Made by a program: the position numbers and the translations under genes
NCBI GenBank assembly: GCA_016710465.1
Contig: JADJVS010000014.1
Span: 310,001 to 374,000, forward strand
Direction: 5' to 3'
DNA: 64,000 bases
Origin: Sulfuritalea sp.
GTDB lineage: Bacteria > Pseudomonadota > Gammaproteobacteria > Burkholderiales > Rhodocyclaceae
The notes under the pieces: generated by a model
Seen by the model: the letters and a program-made list of their open reading frames with translations, nothing else
Databases searched by the model: none
What the model was told of the DNA's origin: nothing
Part shown: positions 55,797 to 64,000 of the stretch, piece by piece
Layout: each line of letters opens with the position of its first letter
How positions within the stretch are numbered: the stretch's first letter is position 1

Positions 55797-57032
55797 TTGG
55801 TTCGAAAATCCTTGTCTGGGAAACCACCCTTGTCGCTTGCCGATGCCCATGCGCTGGGCCGGCTCGGCTTCGATTCGGTAACCGGCGTCACCTCGCTGGT
55901 CGAGGCCGTGCATCGCACCATCGCCAGCGCGGCGCCGCCGCTCGGCGCCTCACCGCAGGGTGGGGCGGGCGGGATTTCCGGGTTGGTGTATTCCACCGTG
56001 CGCGGCGTCACGCGCCTGGCCGGCGGCGGCTGGAAGGTCGTCGGGGCGCTGCTCCCCGAAAGCGGCGGCAAACTCGATCCGCGTCGCGAAGCCTGGGTGG
56101 CGGCGATCAACGGCGTCTGGGGCGAGCATCTGCACAAGACCGGCAACCCGCTGGCGATCACCATGCAACTGCGCCACGAAGGCAAGGCCCTGACGCTGGA
56201 AGCGGCCGTACTGAGCGAGACCTTCGGTGCCGGCCGGGGCAAGCTCGTGTTGCTGCTGCACGGCCTGTGCATGAACGATCTGCAGTGGCTGCGTCAGGGT
56301 CACCACCATGGCCGCATGCTCGCCGACAAGCTGGGCTTCGTTCCGCTTTACCTCAACTACAACAGCGGTCGCCACGTCTCGGAAAACGGCCGCGAGCTCG
56401 CCGCGCTATTGCAAGGCCTGATCGATGCCTGGCCGGAGCCCGTCGAAGAGCTGGTGCTGGTCGGCCACAGCATGGGCGGCCTGGTGGCGCGCAGCGCCTG
56501 CCACTACGCGGAACTGGAAAAGCTGGCCTGGCGCAGGAAACTGAAGCGCATCGTTTTCCTCGGCACGCCCCACCAGGGCGCGCCGCTGGAGCGCGCCGGC
56601 AGTCATGTCGATCGGCTCCTGGAACTCAGCCCCTACCTCGCGCCCTTTGCCCGCCTGGGCAAGTCGCGCAGCGCCGGGATCAAGGACCTGCGCCACGGCA
56701 ATGTGCTCGACGAGGACTGGTCGCACCCGGCCAACAGCGCCACGCGCGACCATCGCCATCCGCTGCCGCTGCCGACCGACGTGCGTTGTCATGCCGTCGC
56801 CGCGTCGCTGCAGGAAGCACCGCCAAAATCCGGGAAGCGCCTGCGCGGCGACGGCCTGGTGCCGGTGGCCAGTGCGCTGGGCAAGCATGCGAACCCAGCC
56901 TTCCGCCTGACGTTCGCCGCGGACGACAGCCACGTCGTCTACGGCTGCAACCACTTCGATCTGCTGGCGCGGGACGAGGTTGCGGACCGCTTGTTGACGT
57001 GGTGCGGTGAAGTAAAGAACCGCGTGCGCTGA
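55797..57032 (+). CDS. Lipase-like alpha/beta hydrolase
   Basis: About 411 residues. The catalytic serine elbow is GHSMGG (in ELVLVGHSMGGLVARSACHYAE), the oxyanion strand is KLVLLLHGLCMNDLQW, and a His near the C-terminus (CNHFDLLARDEV) completes the triad with an upstream Asp (GDGLVP). The start is uncertain: TTG 55797 has GGAGG at ideal spacing, while ATG 55752 and GTG 55707 are in frame with poorer signals. Substrate unknown, probably a lipid ester. Confidence 0.82.
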   Translation: MVRKSLSGKPPLSLADAHALGRLGFDSVTGVTSLVEAVHRTIASAAPPLGASPQGGAGGISGLVYSTVRGVTRLAGGGWKVVGALLPESGGKLDPRREAWVAAINGVWGEHLHKTGNPLAITMQLRHEGKALTLEAAVLSETFGAGRGKLVLLLHGLCMNDLQWLRQGHHHGRMLADKLGFVPLYLNYNSGRHVSENGRELAALLQGLIDAWPEPVEELVLVGHSMGGLVARSACHYAELEKLAWRRKLKRIVFLGTPHQGAPLERAGSHVDRLLELSPYLAPFARLGKSRSAGIKDLRHGNVLDEDWSHPANSATRDHRHPLPLPTDVRCHAVAASLQEAPPKSGKRLRGDGLVPVASALGKHANPAFRLTFAADDSHVVYGCNHFDLLARDEVADRLLTWCGEVKNRVR

Positions 57033-57054
57033 GGGTCGGCACTGGCGTAGCGAT
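57031..57054 (+). repeat. Dispersed 24-bp repeat, copy 13 (diverged)
   Basis: Begins within the stop codon of the hydrolase gene and keeps GGTCGGCACTGGCG, with several changes after it. Confidence 0.5.
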
Positions 57055-57116
57055 CCGGTAACGCCCGGCCCGCCTCGATTCGATCTACGACAAGAACCGC
57101 GGCAAGAACGATTCGT

Positions 57117-58313
57117 TCATGATGTCAGAACATTGCATCGTTCCGCCAGCAACCGGGCTGCCGCCAGCGGGTTCAGCACCTCGATACCCTCGCGCATCGT
57201 GTAACCCGTCGCCACCGGCGCGACGAGCAGCCTGCGTGCCGCGGTCACATCCGCCGCCGCGAGATGGAAGCCTTTGGAAGCCGTGGGTGCCGACGATCGC
57301 TTGATTTCCACCACCCAGGTTTCTCCGCTCCGGAAACCCAGCACCAGATCGGCTTCCGCGCCATGCGACGTGCGGTAGAAGCTGGCTTCGGCGGTCGGCG
57401 CGGCGGCAAGCAACTGTTCGAGCACAAACCCCTCCCAGCTCGTGCCCGCCACCGGATGGGCCAGCACGGCTTCCAGGTTGGACAGGCCGAGCAGGGCATG
57501 AACGAGGCCGCTGTCGCGCACATAGACTTTCGGTGCCCGGACCAGGCGCTTGCCCACGTTGCCGTGCCACGCAGGCAACCTGCGCACCAACATCAGGTCG
57601 CACAACAGGTCGATGTAGCGCGCGACGGTTTGACCGCTGACAGCCAGCGATGCGGCAAGCTGCGACTGATTGAGCAGCCCGCCCTGGCCGTGGGCCAGCA
57701 TGGTCCATAGGCGGCGCAATGTCGTCGCGGGAATTCGTGGGCCAAGGGCCGGAATATCCCGTTCCAGATAGGTGGCAATGAAAGCATCGCGCCAGCGCAG
57801 GCTCGCGGCATCATTCTTCGCAAGCCAGGAAAGGGGAAAACCGCCTCGCACCCAGAGCGGGTTGAGGTCGCTTGCGCCGGAATCGACAGCCAGCACTTCA
57901 CGGGCCTGAAACGGGCTCAATTCGAGTTGCGCGACCCGTCCGGCAAGGCTTTCGCTGGCCTGCTGCAGCAGGACGCCGGTGGCCGAGCCAAGCAGCAGGA
58001 ACTGCCCCGCCATTTCACCATCGCGGCGGCGCTGGTCGATCACGCCGCGCAATACGGCGAAGAGTTCGGGCATGCGCTGCACTTCGTCAAGGATGACCAG
58101 GCAGTTCCGCTGCGCGAGCAGGAAGGCTTCCGGGTCGTCCAGTTGGCGCTGCGCAGACGGGAGTTCCAGGTCGAGATATAGCGCCCCGCCTTGGCGCTCG
58201 GCTTCTACCAAAGCCAGCGTGGTTTTGCCGGCCTGACGCGGGCCGAGCAAAACGACCGCCGGGAACTGTCCCAGCAGATCGTCCAGGCGGGGTTCAATCA
58301 ACCGTGGAGTCAT
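57117..58313 (-). CDS. AAA ATPase with DUF4143 domain (second copy of family)
   Basis: 398 residues. Walker A GPRQAGKTTLALVEAE, Walker B CLVILDEVQRMPEL, sensor LLLGSATG. A winged-helix region (LAASLAVSGQTVARYIDLL) precedes DUF4143 with the PD-(D/E)XK-like pattern GAEADLVLGFRSGETWVVEIK. It shares domain layout with 37113-38246 but is clearly diverged. Function of the family is uncertain. Confidence 0.87.
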   Translation of the reverse strand: MTPRLIEPRLDDLLGQFPAVVLLGPRQAGKTTLALVEAERQGGALYLDLELPSAQRQLDDPEAFLLAQRNCLVILDEVQRMPELFAVLRGVIDQRRRDGEMAGQFLLLGSATGVLLQQASESLAGRVAQLELSPFQAREVLAVDSGASDLNPLWVRGGFPLSWLAKNDAASLRWRDAFIATYLERDIPALGPRIPATTLRRLWTMLAHGQGGLLNQSQLAASLAVSGQTVARYIDLLCDLMLVRRLPAWHGNVGKRLVRAPKVYVRDSGLVHALLGLSNLEAVLAHPVAGTSWEGFVLEQLLAAAPTAEASFYRTSHGAEADLVLGFRSGETWVVEIKRSSAPTASKGFHLAAADVTAARRLLVAPVATGYTMREGIEVLNPLAAARLLAERCNVLTS

Positions 58314-58315
58314 TC

Positions 58316-58348
58316 GTGTAATTTACCATTCAAATGGCGAAAATACAC
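58316..58348. promoter_or_regulatory. AT-rich imperfect palindrome upstream of the second DUF4143 ATPase
   Basis: GTGTAATTTACCATT and AAATGGCGAAAATACAC form an imperfect inverted repeat 2 bp from the start codon, parallel to the palindromes before the other DUF4143 gene. A further AAATGG follows at 58353. Confidence 0.45.
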
Positions 58349-58372
58349 GGTTAAATGGCTTCGACCGGATCA

Positions 58373-58396
58373 GAAGTCGGCGCTGACACCACGGCG
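58373..58396 (+). repeat. Dispersed 24-bp repeat, copy 14
   Basis: Plus-strand copy (GCTGACACCACGGCG), about four changes, in the short gap between the DUF4143 ATPase and the nadA stop codon. Confidence 0.65.
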
Positions 58397-58405
58397 CCTG
58401 AAAGC

Positions 58406-59503
58406 TCAGGAGACTGCCAGCATCCGTTCCAGCGAAATCTTTGCCAGCTTTGCCTCGTGCTCCGGCACGCTGATCTGGTTCACCACCTTGCCTTCGACCA
58501 GGTTTTCCAGCGTCCAGGCCAGGTGCTGCGGGTCGATGCGCTGCATGGTCGAACACATGCAGATCGTGGAGGCCATGAACTGCACGATCTTGCCTTCGTG
58601 CCTGGTTTCCTGCGCCAGGCGCTCGACCAGGTTGAGCTCGGTGCCGACCAGCCAGCGCGTGTCGGGCGCGGCTTCCTTGACGGTCTTGAGGATGTATTCG
58701 GTGCTGCCGACGTAGTCCGACTGCTTGCAGACCTCGAAGCTGCACTCGGGGTGCGAAATGACCTTGCCATCGGGATACTGGTTGCGGAACTTGATGATGT
58801 CGCGCGGCTGGAACATCTGGTGCACTGAACAGTAGCCGTGCCAGAGGATGATCTTTGCCGTGGCGATCTGCTCCTTCGTCAGGCCGCCCAGCTCCAGGTC
58901 GGGGTTCCAGATCACCATCTGGTCCTGAGGAATGCCCATCTTGTGGCCGGACCAGCGGCCGAGGTGCTGGTCGGGGAAGAACAGCACCTTCTCGCGCTGG
59001 GCGAAGGACCATTCGAGGATCTTCGGCGCGTTGGACGAGGTGCACACGATGCCGCCGTGTTCGCCGCAGAAGGCCTTGAGGTCGGCCGCCGAGTTGATGT
59101 AAGTGACGGGCGTCACCTTCTGGTCGGGATCGAGCACGGCGGACAGTTCGCGCCAGGCGCGCTCGACCTTCGCCAGACTGGCCATGTCGGCCATCGAGCA
59201 ACCGGCGGCGAGGTCGGGCAGGATCGAAATCTGCTCCGGGCGCGAAAGGATGTCGGCCACCTCGGCCATGAAATGCACGCCGCAGAAAACGATGTGTTTC
59301 GCCTCGGCCTGCGAGGCCAGGCGCGAGAGCTTGAGCGAATCGCCGGTGATGTCGGCGTGGGCATAGACATCGGCGCGCTGGTAGTGGTGGCAGAGCAGGA
59401 CCACGTCCTTGCCGAGCCTGGCCCTGGCGGCGCGGATGCGTTCGCCGGCGTCATTGTCGGCGAGGCTGTTGTAGCGGTCGAAGGCGATGGTGGCGGTTTG
59501 CAT
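58406..59503 (-). CDS. nadA: Quinolinate synthase
   Basis: 365 residues from ATG 59503. NadA makes quinolinate from iminoaspartate and dihydroxyacetone phosphate with a [4Fe-4S] cluster. The three cluster cysteines lie in GGIVCTSSNAP, near HPECSFEV and in STICMCSTM; other motifs are LCHHYQRADVY and LPDLAAGCSMADM. Length is normal for the long form. It follows the rhodanese gene after 10 bp. Confidence 0.95.
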   Translation of the reverse strand: MQTATIAFDRYNSLADNDAGERIRAARARLGKDVVLLCHHYQRADVYAHADITGDSLKLSRLASQAEAKHIVFCGVHFMAEVADILSRPEQISILPDLAAGCSMADMASLAKVERAWRELSAVLDPDQKVTPVTYINSAADLKAFCGEHGGIVCTSSNAPKILEWSFAQREKVLFFPDQHLGRWSGHKMGIPQDQMVIWNPDLELGGLTKEQIATAKIILWHGYCSVHQMFQPRDIIKFRNQYPDGKVISHPECSFEVCKQSDYVGSTEYILKTVKEAAPDTRWLVGTELNLVERLAQETRHEGKIVQFMASTICMCSTMQRIDPQHLAWTLENLVEGKVVNQISVPEHEAKLAKISLERMLAVS

Positions 59504-59513
59504 GGTGGTGACC

Positions 59514-59966
59514 TCAGCTCTGGCTCCAGGGCAGGCCCGCATGGCGCCAGCCGCCGCTGCGGTTGCGCTGACCGTTGGCGTCCTTGTTGCCCTCGAAGCC
59601 TTCCAGGATGTTGTAGCAATCGGGATAGCCTGCCTCGGTGGCCGCCTTGGCGGCAAGCGCCGAGCGCTGGCCGGAGCGGCAGAGGAAGAGCAGCAGCGAT
59701 TCGCTGACCACGCTGTGCTTCAGCGTCTGCAAGAAGTAGGGGTTCAGCTTTTTCGCCGGCCAGTCCTGCCATTCGATCTCGATCGCGCCGGGCACGCGGC
59801 CGACCCAGTCCAGCTCGGCCTTGGTGCGCACGTCGATCAAGCGCGCGTTGGGCGCGAGCTTCAGCAGTTCGTGGGCTTCATGCGGCGTCAGCGCGCCTTC
59901 GAAGGCCAGCTTCAGCTCGCGGCCGCGAGATTGGGCGAGTGACAGGATTTCGTTCAGACGTCCCAT
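59514..59966 (-). CDS. Rhodanese-domain protein
   Basis: 150 residues from ATG 59966. One rhodanese domain with the active-site loop LFLCRSGQRS (catalytic Cys) and ARLIDVRTKAELDWVGRVPGA. Rhodaneses carry persulfide sulfur. Cotranscription with nadA could serve Fe-S cluster supply, but that is an inference. Confidence 0.9.
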   Translation of the reverse strand: MGRLNEILSLAQSRGRELKLAFEGALTPHEAHELLKLAPNARLIDVRTKAELDWVGRVPGAIEIEWQDWPAKKLNPYFLQTLKHSVVSESLLLFLCRSGQRSALAAKAATEAGYPDCYNILEGFEGNKDANGQRNRSGGWRHAGLPWSQS

Positions 59967-60024
59967 GGCGGGTGCTGCGCGGGGCAGGGGAATAGAATCG
60001 GGGGAAGGAGTATACCCGCCCGCC

Positions 60025-61221
60025 ATGGCCCGCGATCCCCACAATCACCCGATGGCTAACCTGCGCCAGGCCGAGGCCGGCACCGGCCCGGGCTCGCGCT
60101 TTGCCGAAGGCCAGCGCATCACCTGGATCAGCGTCGGCGTGAACATCGCGCTGACCGCGATGCAGATCGTCGTCGGCCTGATCGCGCATTCGCAAAGCCT
60201 GATCGCCGACGCCATGCACACGCTGTCCGACATCGTCGCCGATGCCTTCGTGCTGGTCGCCAACCGCAAGGGCGCGGAAGCCGCCGACGCCGACCATCCC
60301 TACGGCCACGGCCGCTATGAAACGGCCGCCTCGCTGGTGCTGGGCCTGCTGCTGGCCGGCACCGGCGCCGGCATCCTGGTCACCGCCGCCGGCCGCCTGC
60401 AGGATCTGGGCAGCGCACCGCCGGTCGGCGTCGCCGCGATGTGGGCGGCGCTGATCACTCTGGCGGCCAAGGAAGGCCTGTTCCGCTACATGCTGGTGAC
60501 GGCGGAGCGCCTGCGCTCGCCGATGCTGGTGGCCAACGCCTGGCATGCCCGAGCCGACGCGCTTTCGTCGCTGGTGGTGGCGGCGGGCATCGGCGGCGCG
60601 CTGCTCGGCTTCAACTTCGCCGACGCCGTGGCCGCCATCATCGTCGGCGCCATGATCGTCAAGGCGGGACTGAAATTCACCTGGGATGCGATCCGTGAAC
60701 TGATCGACACCGGACTCTCCGCCGAGGAAGTGGCGGCGATCCGCCGCACCATCGCCGCGACGCCGGGCGTGCTCAGCATGCACGAACTGCGCACGCGGCG
60801 CATGGCGCACCAGGTGCTGGTCGACGCCCATGTCCAGGTCAATCCGCGGATCAGCGTCTCGGAAGGTCACCGCATCGCCGAGACGGCGCGACGCCGGGTG
60901 CTCGCCAGCCATCCCGAGGTGCTGGATGTGCTGGTCCATGTCGACGCCGAGAACGACCTGATGGGCAACGCGGCAGCCGGGCTTCCCGACCGTGAAACCC
61001 TGCTCGACCATTTGCGGCAATTGCTCGACGCCAATCCGCCGGGTTTCGAGCGCACGACCTTGCACTACCTTGGCAACCGTGTCGAAGCCGAAATATTCCT
61101 GCCCCCGGATTTCGCCGATGCCGAGCGCCTGGCATCGCTGCGCCGACACCTGACGGACCGGCTGGCGGAAGACCCGTGGTTCAGTGCCATACGACTGAAT
61201 CTGACCATTGCACCGCCGTAG
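60025..61221 (+). CDS. Cation diffusion facilitator
   Basis: 398 residues from ATG 60025 (ATG 60052 also possible). Six helices, with the metal site HTLSDIVADAFVL and HPYGHGRYE in helices II/III and the pair HARADALSSL in helix V. The C-terminal dimerisation domain is present, plus an extra ~90 residues. It exports divalent metals (Zn, Fe, Mn or similar) from the cytosol. A TAGAAT -10-like hexamer is at 59993-59998. The gene is divergent from rhodanese-nadA. Confidence 0.9.
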   Translation: MARDPHNHPMANLRQAEAGTGPGSRFAEGQRITWISVGVNIALTAMQIVVGLIAHSQSLIADAMHTLSDIVADAFVLVANRKGAEAADADHPYGHGRYETAASLVLGLLLAGTGAGILVTAAGRLQDLGSAPPVGVAAMWAALITLAAKEGLFRYMLVTAERLRSPMLVANAWHARADALSSLVVAAGIGGALLGFNFADAVAAIIVGAMIVKAGLKFTWDAIRELIDTGLSAEEVAAIRRTIAATPGVLSMHELRTRRMAHQVLVDAHVQVNPRISVSEGHRIAETARRRVLASHPEVLDVLVHVDAENDLMGNAAAGLPDRETLLDHLRQLLDANPPGFERTTLHYLGNRVEAEIFLPPDFADAERLASLRRHLTDRLAEDPWFSAIRLNLTIAPP

Positions 61222-61256
61222 TGCATACCCAAGCATTGCCGCACTAACTTGGTGCA
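61209..61256 (+). promoter_or_regulatory. Two NtrC-type enhancer sites upstream of glnA
   Basis: TGCACCGCCGTAGTGCA (61209-61225) and CGCACTAACTTGGTGCA (61240-61256) match the NtrC pattern TGCAC-N7-GTGCA. They are spaced 31 bp, about three turns, the usual tandem enhancer. The first overlaps the end of the preceding gene. Confidence 0.75.
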
Positions 61257-61318
61257 TTGAATCTGAGGCGGAACGCGAAAAAGACTTGTGGCACAATCGC
61301 TTCCCCGCGTTGTGCCCG

Positions 61319-61334
61319 TGGCACGCTACCTGCT
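61319..61334 (+). promoter_or_regulatory. Sigma-54 promoter of glnA
   Basis: TGGCACGCTACCTGCT has the -24 GG and -12 GC at the required spacing and closely fits TGGCACG-N4-TTGCW. It lies about 63 bp downstream of the NtrC sites and 69 bp before the glnA start. Confidence 0.75.
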
Positions 61335-61402
61335 AACTCGCAGGCGCACCGTTTTATCGGTACCGAATTCCGGCATTTGTCATTCACTCAGGAGAGCAGC
61401 TC

Positions 61403-62812
61403 ATGACCCCCCAGGACGTACTCAAGTTGGTCGAGGAGAAGGAAGTCAAGTTCGTGGACTTCCGCTTCACCGATACGCGCGGCAAGGAACAGCACGTTGG
61501 CGTGCCGATTTCCGCCTTCAGCATGGACAAGTTCGAAGACGGCCACGCCTTCGACGGCTCCTCGATCGCCGGCTGGAAAGGCATCCAGGCCTCCGACATG
61601 CAGTTGATGCCCGACGCCGCCACCGCCTACATCGATCCCTTCTTCGACGAAACCACGCTGGTTCTGACCTGCGACGTGGTCGAGCCAGCCGACGGCAAGG
61701 GCTATGACCGCGACCCGCGCTCGATCGCCAAGCGCGCCGAGGCCTACCTCAAGTCCTCCGGCATCGGCGACACCGCCTACTTCGGCCCCGAGCCCGAGTT
61801 CTTCATTTTCGACAGCATCGAGTGGGGCGTCGATATGTCCGGCGCCCACGTCAAGATCTTCTCCGAAGAGGCCGCCTGGTCGTCCGCCGAGAAGTTCGAA
61901 AACGGCAACACCGGCCACCGTCCCACGGTCAAGGGCGGCTATTTCCCGGTGCCGCCGGTCGACAGCTTTAACGACATGCGCGCCCAGATGTGCCTGCTAC
62001 TGGAAGCCTGCGGCGTCAAGGTCGAAGTGCATCACCACGAAGTCGCCACCGCCGGCCAGAACGAAATCGGCACCGTCTTCAACACCCTGGTGCGCCGCGC
62101 CGACCAGACCCAGTTGCTGAAGTACATCGTGCATAACGTCGCCCACAGCTACGGCAAGACCGCGACCTTCATGCCCAAGCCCATCGTCGGCGACAACGGC
62201 TCCGGCATGCACGTGCACCAGTCGATCTGGAAGGACGGCAAGAACCTGTTCGCCGGCAACGGCTACGCCGGCCTGTCCGAGTTCGCGCTGTACTACATCG
62301 GCGGCGTGATCAAGCATGCCCGCGCCCTGAACGCCATCACCAACCCGCTGACCAACTCCTACAAGCGCCTGGTGCCGGGTTTCGAAGCCCCGGTCAAGCT
62401 GGCCTATTCGGCCCGCAACCGCTCCGCCTCGATCCGCATTCCCTACGTGCATTCGGACAAGGCCCGCCGCATCGAGACGCGCTTCCCGGATCCGGGTGCC
62501 AACCCCTACCTGTGCTTCACGGCACTGATGATGGCCGGCCTCGACGGCGTGCAGAACAAGATCCACCCGGGCGACCCGGCCGACAAGAATCTCTACGACC
62601 TGCCGCCGGAAGAGGATGCCAAGATCCCGACCGTCTGTTCGTCGCTGGAGCAGGCGCTGGAGTACCTGGACAAGGATCGCGAGTTCCTCACCCGTGGCGG
62701 CGTGTTCAGCAACGAAATGCTCAGTGCCTACATCGACCTGAAGATGGAAGAAGTGACGAAGTTCCGCATGACGACCCATCCGGTCGAGTTCGACATGTAC
62801 TACTCGATCTGA
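61403..62812 (+). CDS. glnA: Glutamine synthetase type I
   Basis: 469 residues, normal type I length. It makes glutamine from glutamate, ammonia and ATP. Signatures: FDGSSIAGWKGI, the metal/ATP segment KPIVGDNGSGMHVHQSIWKD, and the adenylylation Tyr in NLYDLPPEED. CAGGAGAG precedes the ATG. The NtrC sites and sigma-54 promoter indicate nitrogen control, and the ntrB-type kinase gene lies just downstream. Confidence 0.96.
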   Translation: MTPQDVLKLVEEKEVKFVDFRFTDTRGKEQHVGVPISAFSMDKFEDGHAFDGSSIAGWKGIQASDMQLMPDAATAYIDPFFDETTLVLTCDVVEPADGKGYDRDPRSIAKRAEAYLKSSGIGDTAYFGPEPEFFIFDSIEWGVDMSGAHVKIFSEEAAWSSAEKFENGNTGHRPTVKGGYFPVPPVDSFNDMRAQMCLLLEACGVKVEVHHHEVATAGQNEIGTVFNTLVRRADQTQLLKYIVHNVAHSYGKTATFMPKPIVGDNGSGMHVHQSIWKDGKNLFAGNGYAGLSEFALYYIGGVIKHARALNAITNPLTNSYKRLVPGFEAPVKLAYSARNRSASIRIPYVHSDKARRIETRFPDPGANPYLCFTALMMAGLDGVQNKIHPGDPADKNLYDLPPEEDAKIPTVCSSLEQALEYLDKDREFLTRGGVFSNEMLSAYIDLKMEEVTKFRMTTHPVEFDMYYSI

Positions 62813-62825
62813 TGAGGCCCCTGAT

Positions 62826-62935
62826 GTGACCCCTGCACAGCAAGAAGGGGCAGGACAAAACCCTGCCCGCTTCGCTGTGGATGCGTAGCGGACGGGCCAG
62901 CAAAAGACGCTGACCTCGCCGCTGCGGATGATCGG
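62826..62935 (+). repeat. Post-gene repeat also found after metK
   Basis: Follows the glnA stop and shares CCCTGC-CAGCAAG and GCTGACCTCGCCGCTGCGGA with 13767-13824. A central ~45-bp insertion here contains a GCAGGACAAAACCCTGC stem. Confidence 0.6.
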
Positions 62936-62954
62936 ATCCGATGCGCTGTACAGG

Positions 62955-62981
62955 AAAGGACGGGGTATCCCGTCCTTTTTT
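62955..62981 (+). terminator. Rho-independent terminator after glnA
   Basis: Stem AAAGGACGGG / CCCGTCCTTT with a TTTTTT tail. Confidence 0.85.
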
Positions 62982-63077
62982 GTTATGTCCGCGAGAAACG
63001 AGCGGACGGTATCCTCGCGATATGTCCATACATAAGCCACGGACGGTATCCTGCGGATTTGGCATACACTCAAGGCC

Positions 63078-63536
63078 ATGAAACGATTGCATTTCCCGAT
63101 GCTGATGCTGATGCTGCCCGCCGCCGTCCAGGCCAGCACGCTTTACAAGTGCTCGGACGATTCCGGCGCGGTGCTCTACACCAACCAGAAAACGCCAAAG
63201 AAACATTGCGTCGTGCTGTCGCACTCGCCCATGTCGGCACCCGCCCAGTCAGCCACCCCCGGCACCGGCGCGACCAGGCAGCGCGCTTCCGCCACGCCGA
63301 CGCCGTCGGACTTTCCCCGCGTCTCGGGCAATGAGCAGAAATCGCGCGACAACGATCGCAAGGCCATCCTCGACAAGGAGTTGGCCACCGAGACGCAGGG
63401 CGCGGACAAGGCCAGAAAGGCGCTGCAGGAGGCCGGCACCCAGCCCGGCGACAAGTTGCAGGCCTTGCGCGACACCCTGGCGCTGCACGAGCGCAACATC
63501 GATGCGCTGAAGAAGGAGATCGGCAACCTCCGCTGA
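63078..63536 (+). CDS. DUF4124-domain exported protein
   Basis: 152 residues. A signal peptide ends at AVQAS (residue 19). The DUF4124 domain follows (TLYKCSDDSGAVLYTNQKTPKKHC), then a coiled C-terminal half (RKAILDKELATETQGADKARKAL...ALHERNIDALKKEI). Genes of this type are often found between glnA and ntrB in Rhodocyclales-like genomes; the function is unknown. Confidence 0.85.
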   Translation: MKRLHFPMLMLMLPAAVQASTLYKCSDDSGAVLYTNQKTPKKHCVVLSHSPMSAPAQSATPGTGATRQRASATPTPSDFPRVSGNEQKSRDNDRKAILDKELATETQGADKARKALQEAGTQPGDKLQALRDTLALHERNIDALKKEIGNLR

Positions 63537-63592
63537 CACGCGGCCGGCTGCCCATTCCCTGACTGGTGCGCTTCTTGCAGCGATCACCGGCG

Positions 63593-64000
63593 ATGACTTC
63601 GAGCGAATCCTTCAACGCTTTCAGCGGCCTCGATCTGCTGTCCTCGGCCGTGGTCCTGGTCGATGCGGGGCTGATCCTGCGCCACCTCAATCCCGCCGCC
63701 GAAAACCTGTTCGCCGTCAGCTCGCGGCAATGGCTCGGCCATCCGTTGTTGAAGCTGGTTGGCGAACCGCCCGAGCTTGCGGCAGCGCTGGACAACGCAC
63801 TGACGAACAACTGGAGCTATACCGGACACAACATCCGCATCCAGCGCGGGCCGGACGTACAGCTCCATGTCGATTGCACGGTGACGCCGGTCGAGGTGGC
63901 CAACGCCCGCCTGCTGCTGGAAGTGCGCCCCATCGACCAGCAGCTCAAGGCGGCGCGCGAAGAGCAACTGGCGCAGCAGCAGCAGGCCAACCGCGAGCTG
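63593..64000 (+). CDS. ntrB: NtrB-type nitrogen regulation histidine kinase, 3' end outside window
   Basis: The first 136 residues are visible. They form the PAS domain of NtrB/GlnL (LSSAVVLVDAGLILRHLNPAAENLF, SRQWLGHPLLKLV), which precedes the kinase core that would lie beyond the window. NtrB controls NtrC phosphorylation in response to PII. Its position after glnA fits the nitrogen-control sites upstream of glnA. Confidence 0.85.
   Translation, partial: MTSSESFNAFSGLDLLSSAVVLVDAGLILRHLNPAAENLFAVSSRQWLGHPLLKLVGEPPELAAALDNALTNNWSYTGHNIRIQRGPDVQLHVDCTVTPVEVANARLLLEVRPIDQQLKAAREEQLAQQQQANREL

Overview
The window reads as part of the chromosome of a GC-rich betaproteobacterium, most likely in or near the Rhodocyclales. 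This is an inference from the gene set: a glnA / DUF4124 protein / NtrB-type kinase order, phosphoenolpyruvate carboxylase beside a GltIJKL-type amino-acid importer, a PsrA-like regulated beta-oxidation block, a ClsB/endonuclease pair and several signalling proteins. No 16S gene is present to confirm it.

Left end (1-7.9 kb): a row of integron gene cassettes. Seven attC sites are recognisable at 411-498, 916-986, 1570-1659, 2119-2190, 2651-2739, 3273-3344 and 7057-7127. They separate lower-GC cassettes with small ORFs from GC-rich cassettes with no credible ORF. No integrase lies in the window; if one exists it should be to the left. A decayed IS21-family element (3382-7012), with an internal tandem duplication and frameshifts, sits in the last cassette interval. 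A HigB/HigA-like toxin-antitoxin pair follows the last attC.

Core region (7.9-47.9 kb): housekeeping and signalling genes. In order these are a VOC protein, a DUF1499 protein, a GGDEF-EAL protein, an NlpC/P60 lipoprotein, alcohol dehydrogenase overlapping metK, a serine hydrolase / DUF342 group, two paralogous hybrid histidine kinases around an FKBP isomerase and a sirtuin, two EamA exporters, an Ada-type methyltransferase, a low-GC HTH/ATPase/STAS-like regulator, a fad block (multifunctional enzyme, thiolase, acyl-CoA dehydrogenase, TetR regulator), a Na+/H+ antiporter, a DUF4143 ATPase, an Atm1-type ABC exporter, gltIJKL, a frameshifted ppc and a FecR-domain protein.

The most unusual locus is 47.9-50.65 kb. 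A group II intron (about 47943-50594, minus strand), with its own reverse transcriptase and domain V, splits a tRNA-Gly(CCC) gene at the 3' side of its anticodon loop. A second, intact tRNA-Gly(CCC) gene (49722-49795) lies inside the intron, just upstream of the reverse transcriptase ORF.

Right part (50.7-64 kb): a lower-GC pair of exported proteins (one with MORN repeats), then clsB with an endonuclease-family gene, a queuosine-precursor transporter, a lipase-like hydrolase, a second DUF4143 ATPase, rhodanese-nadA, a cation diffusion facilitator, glnA under apparent NtrC/sigma-54 control, a DUF4124 protein and the start of a PAS-containing ntrB.

A 24-bp repeat (core GTCGGCGCTGGCGACACGGC) occurs about fifteen times. 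It lies in integron cassettes, between genes, at gene junctions, and in frame inside at least three coding sequences (plus one diverged case), where it is always read as Val-Gly-Ala-Gly-Asp-Thr-Ala or a close variant.
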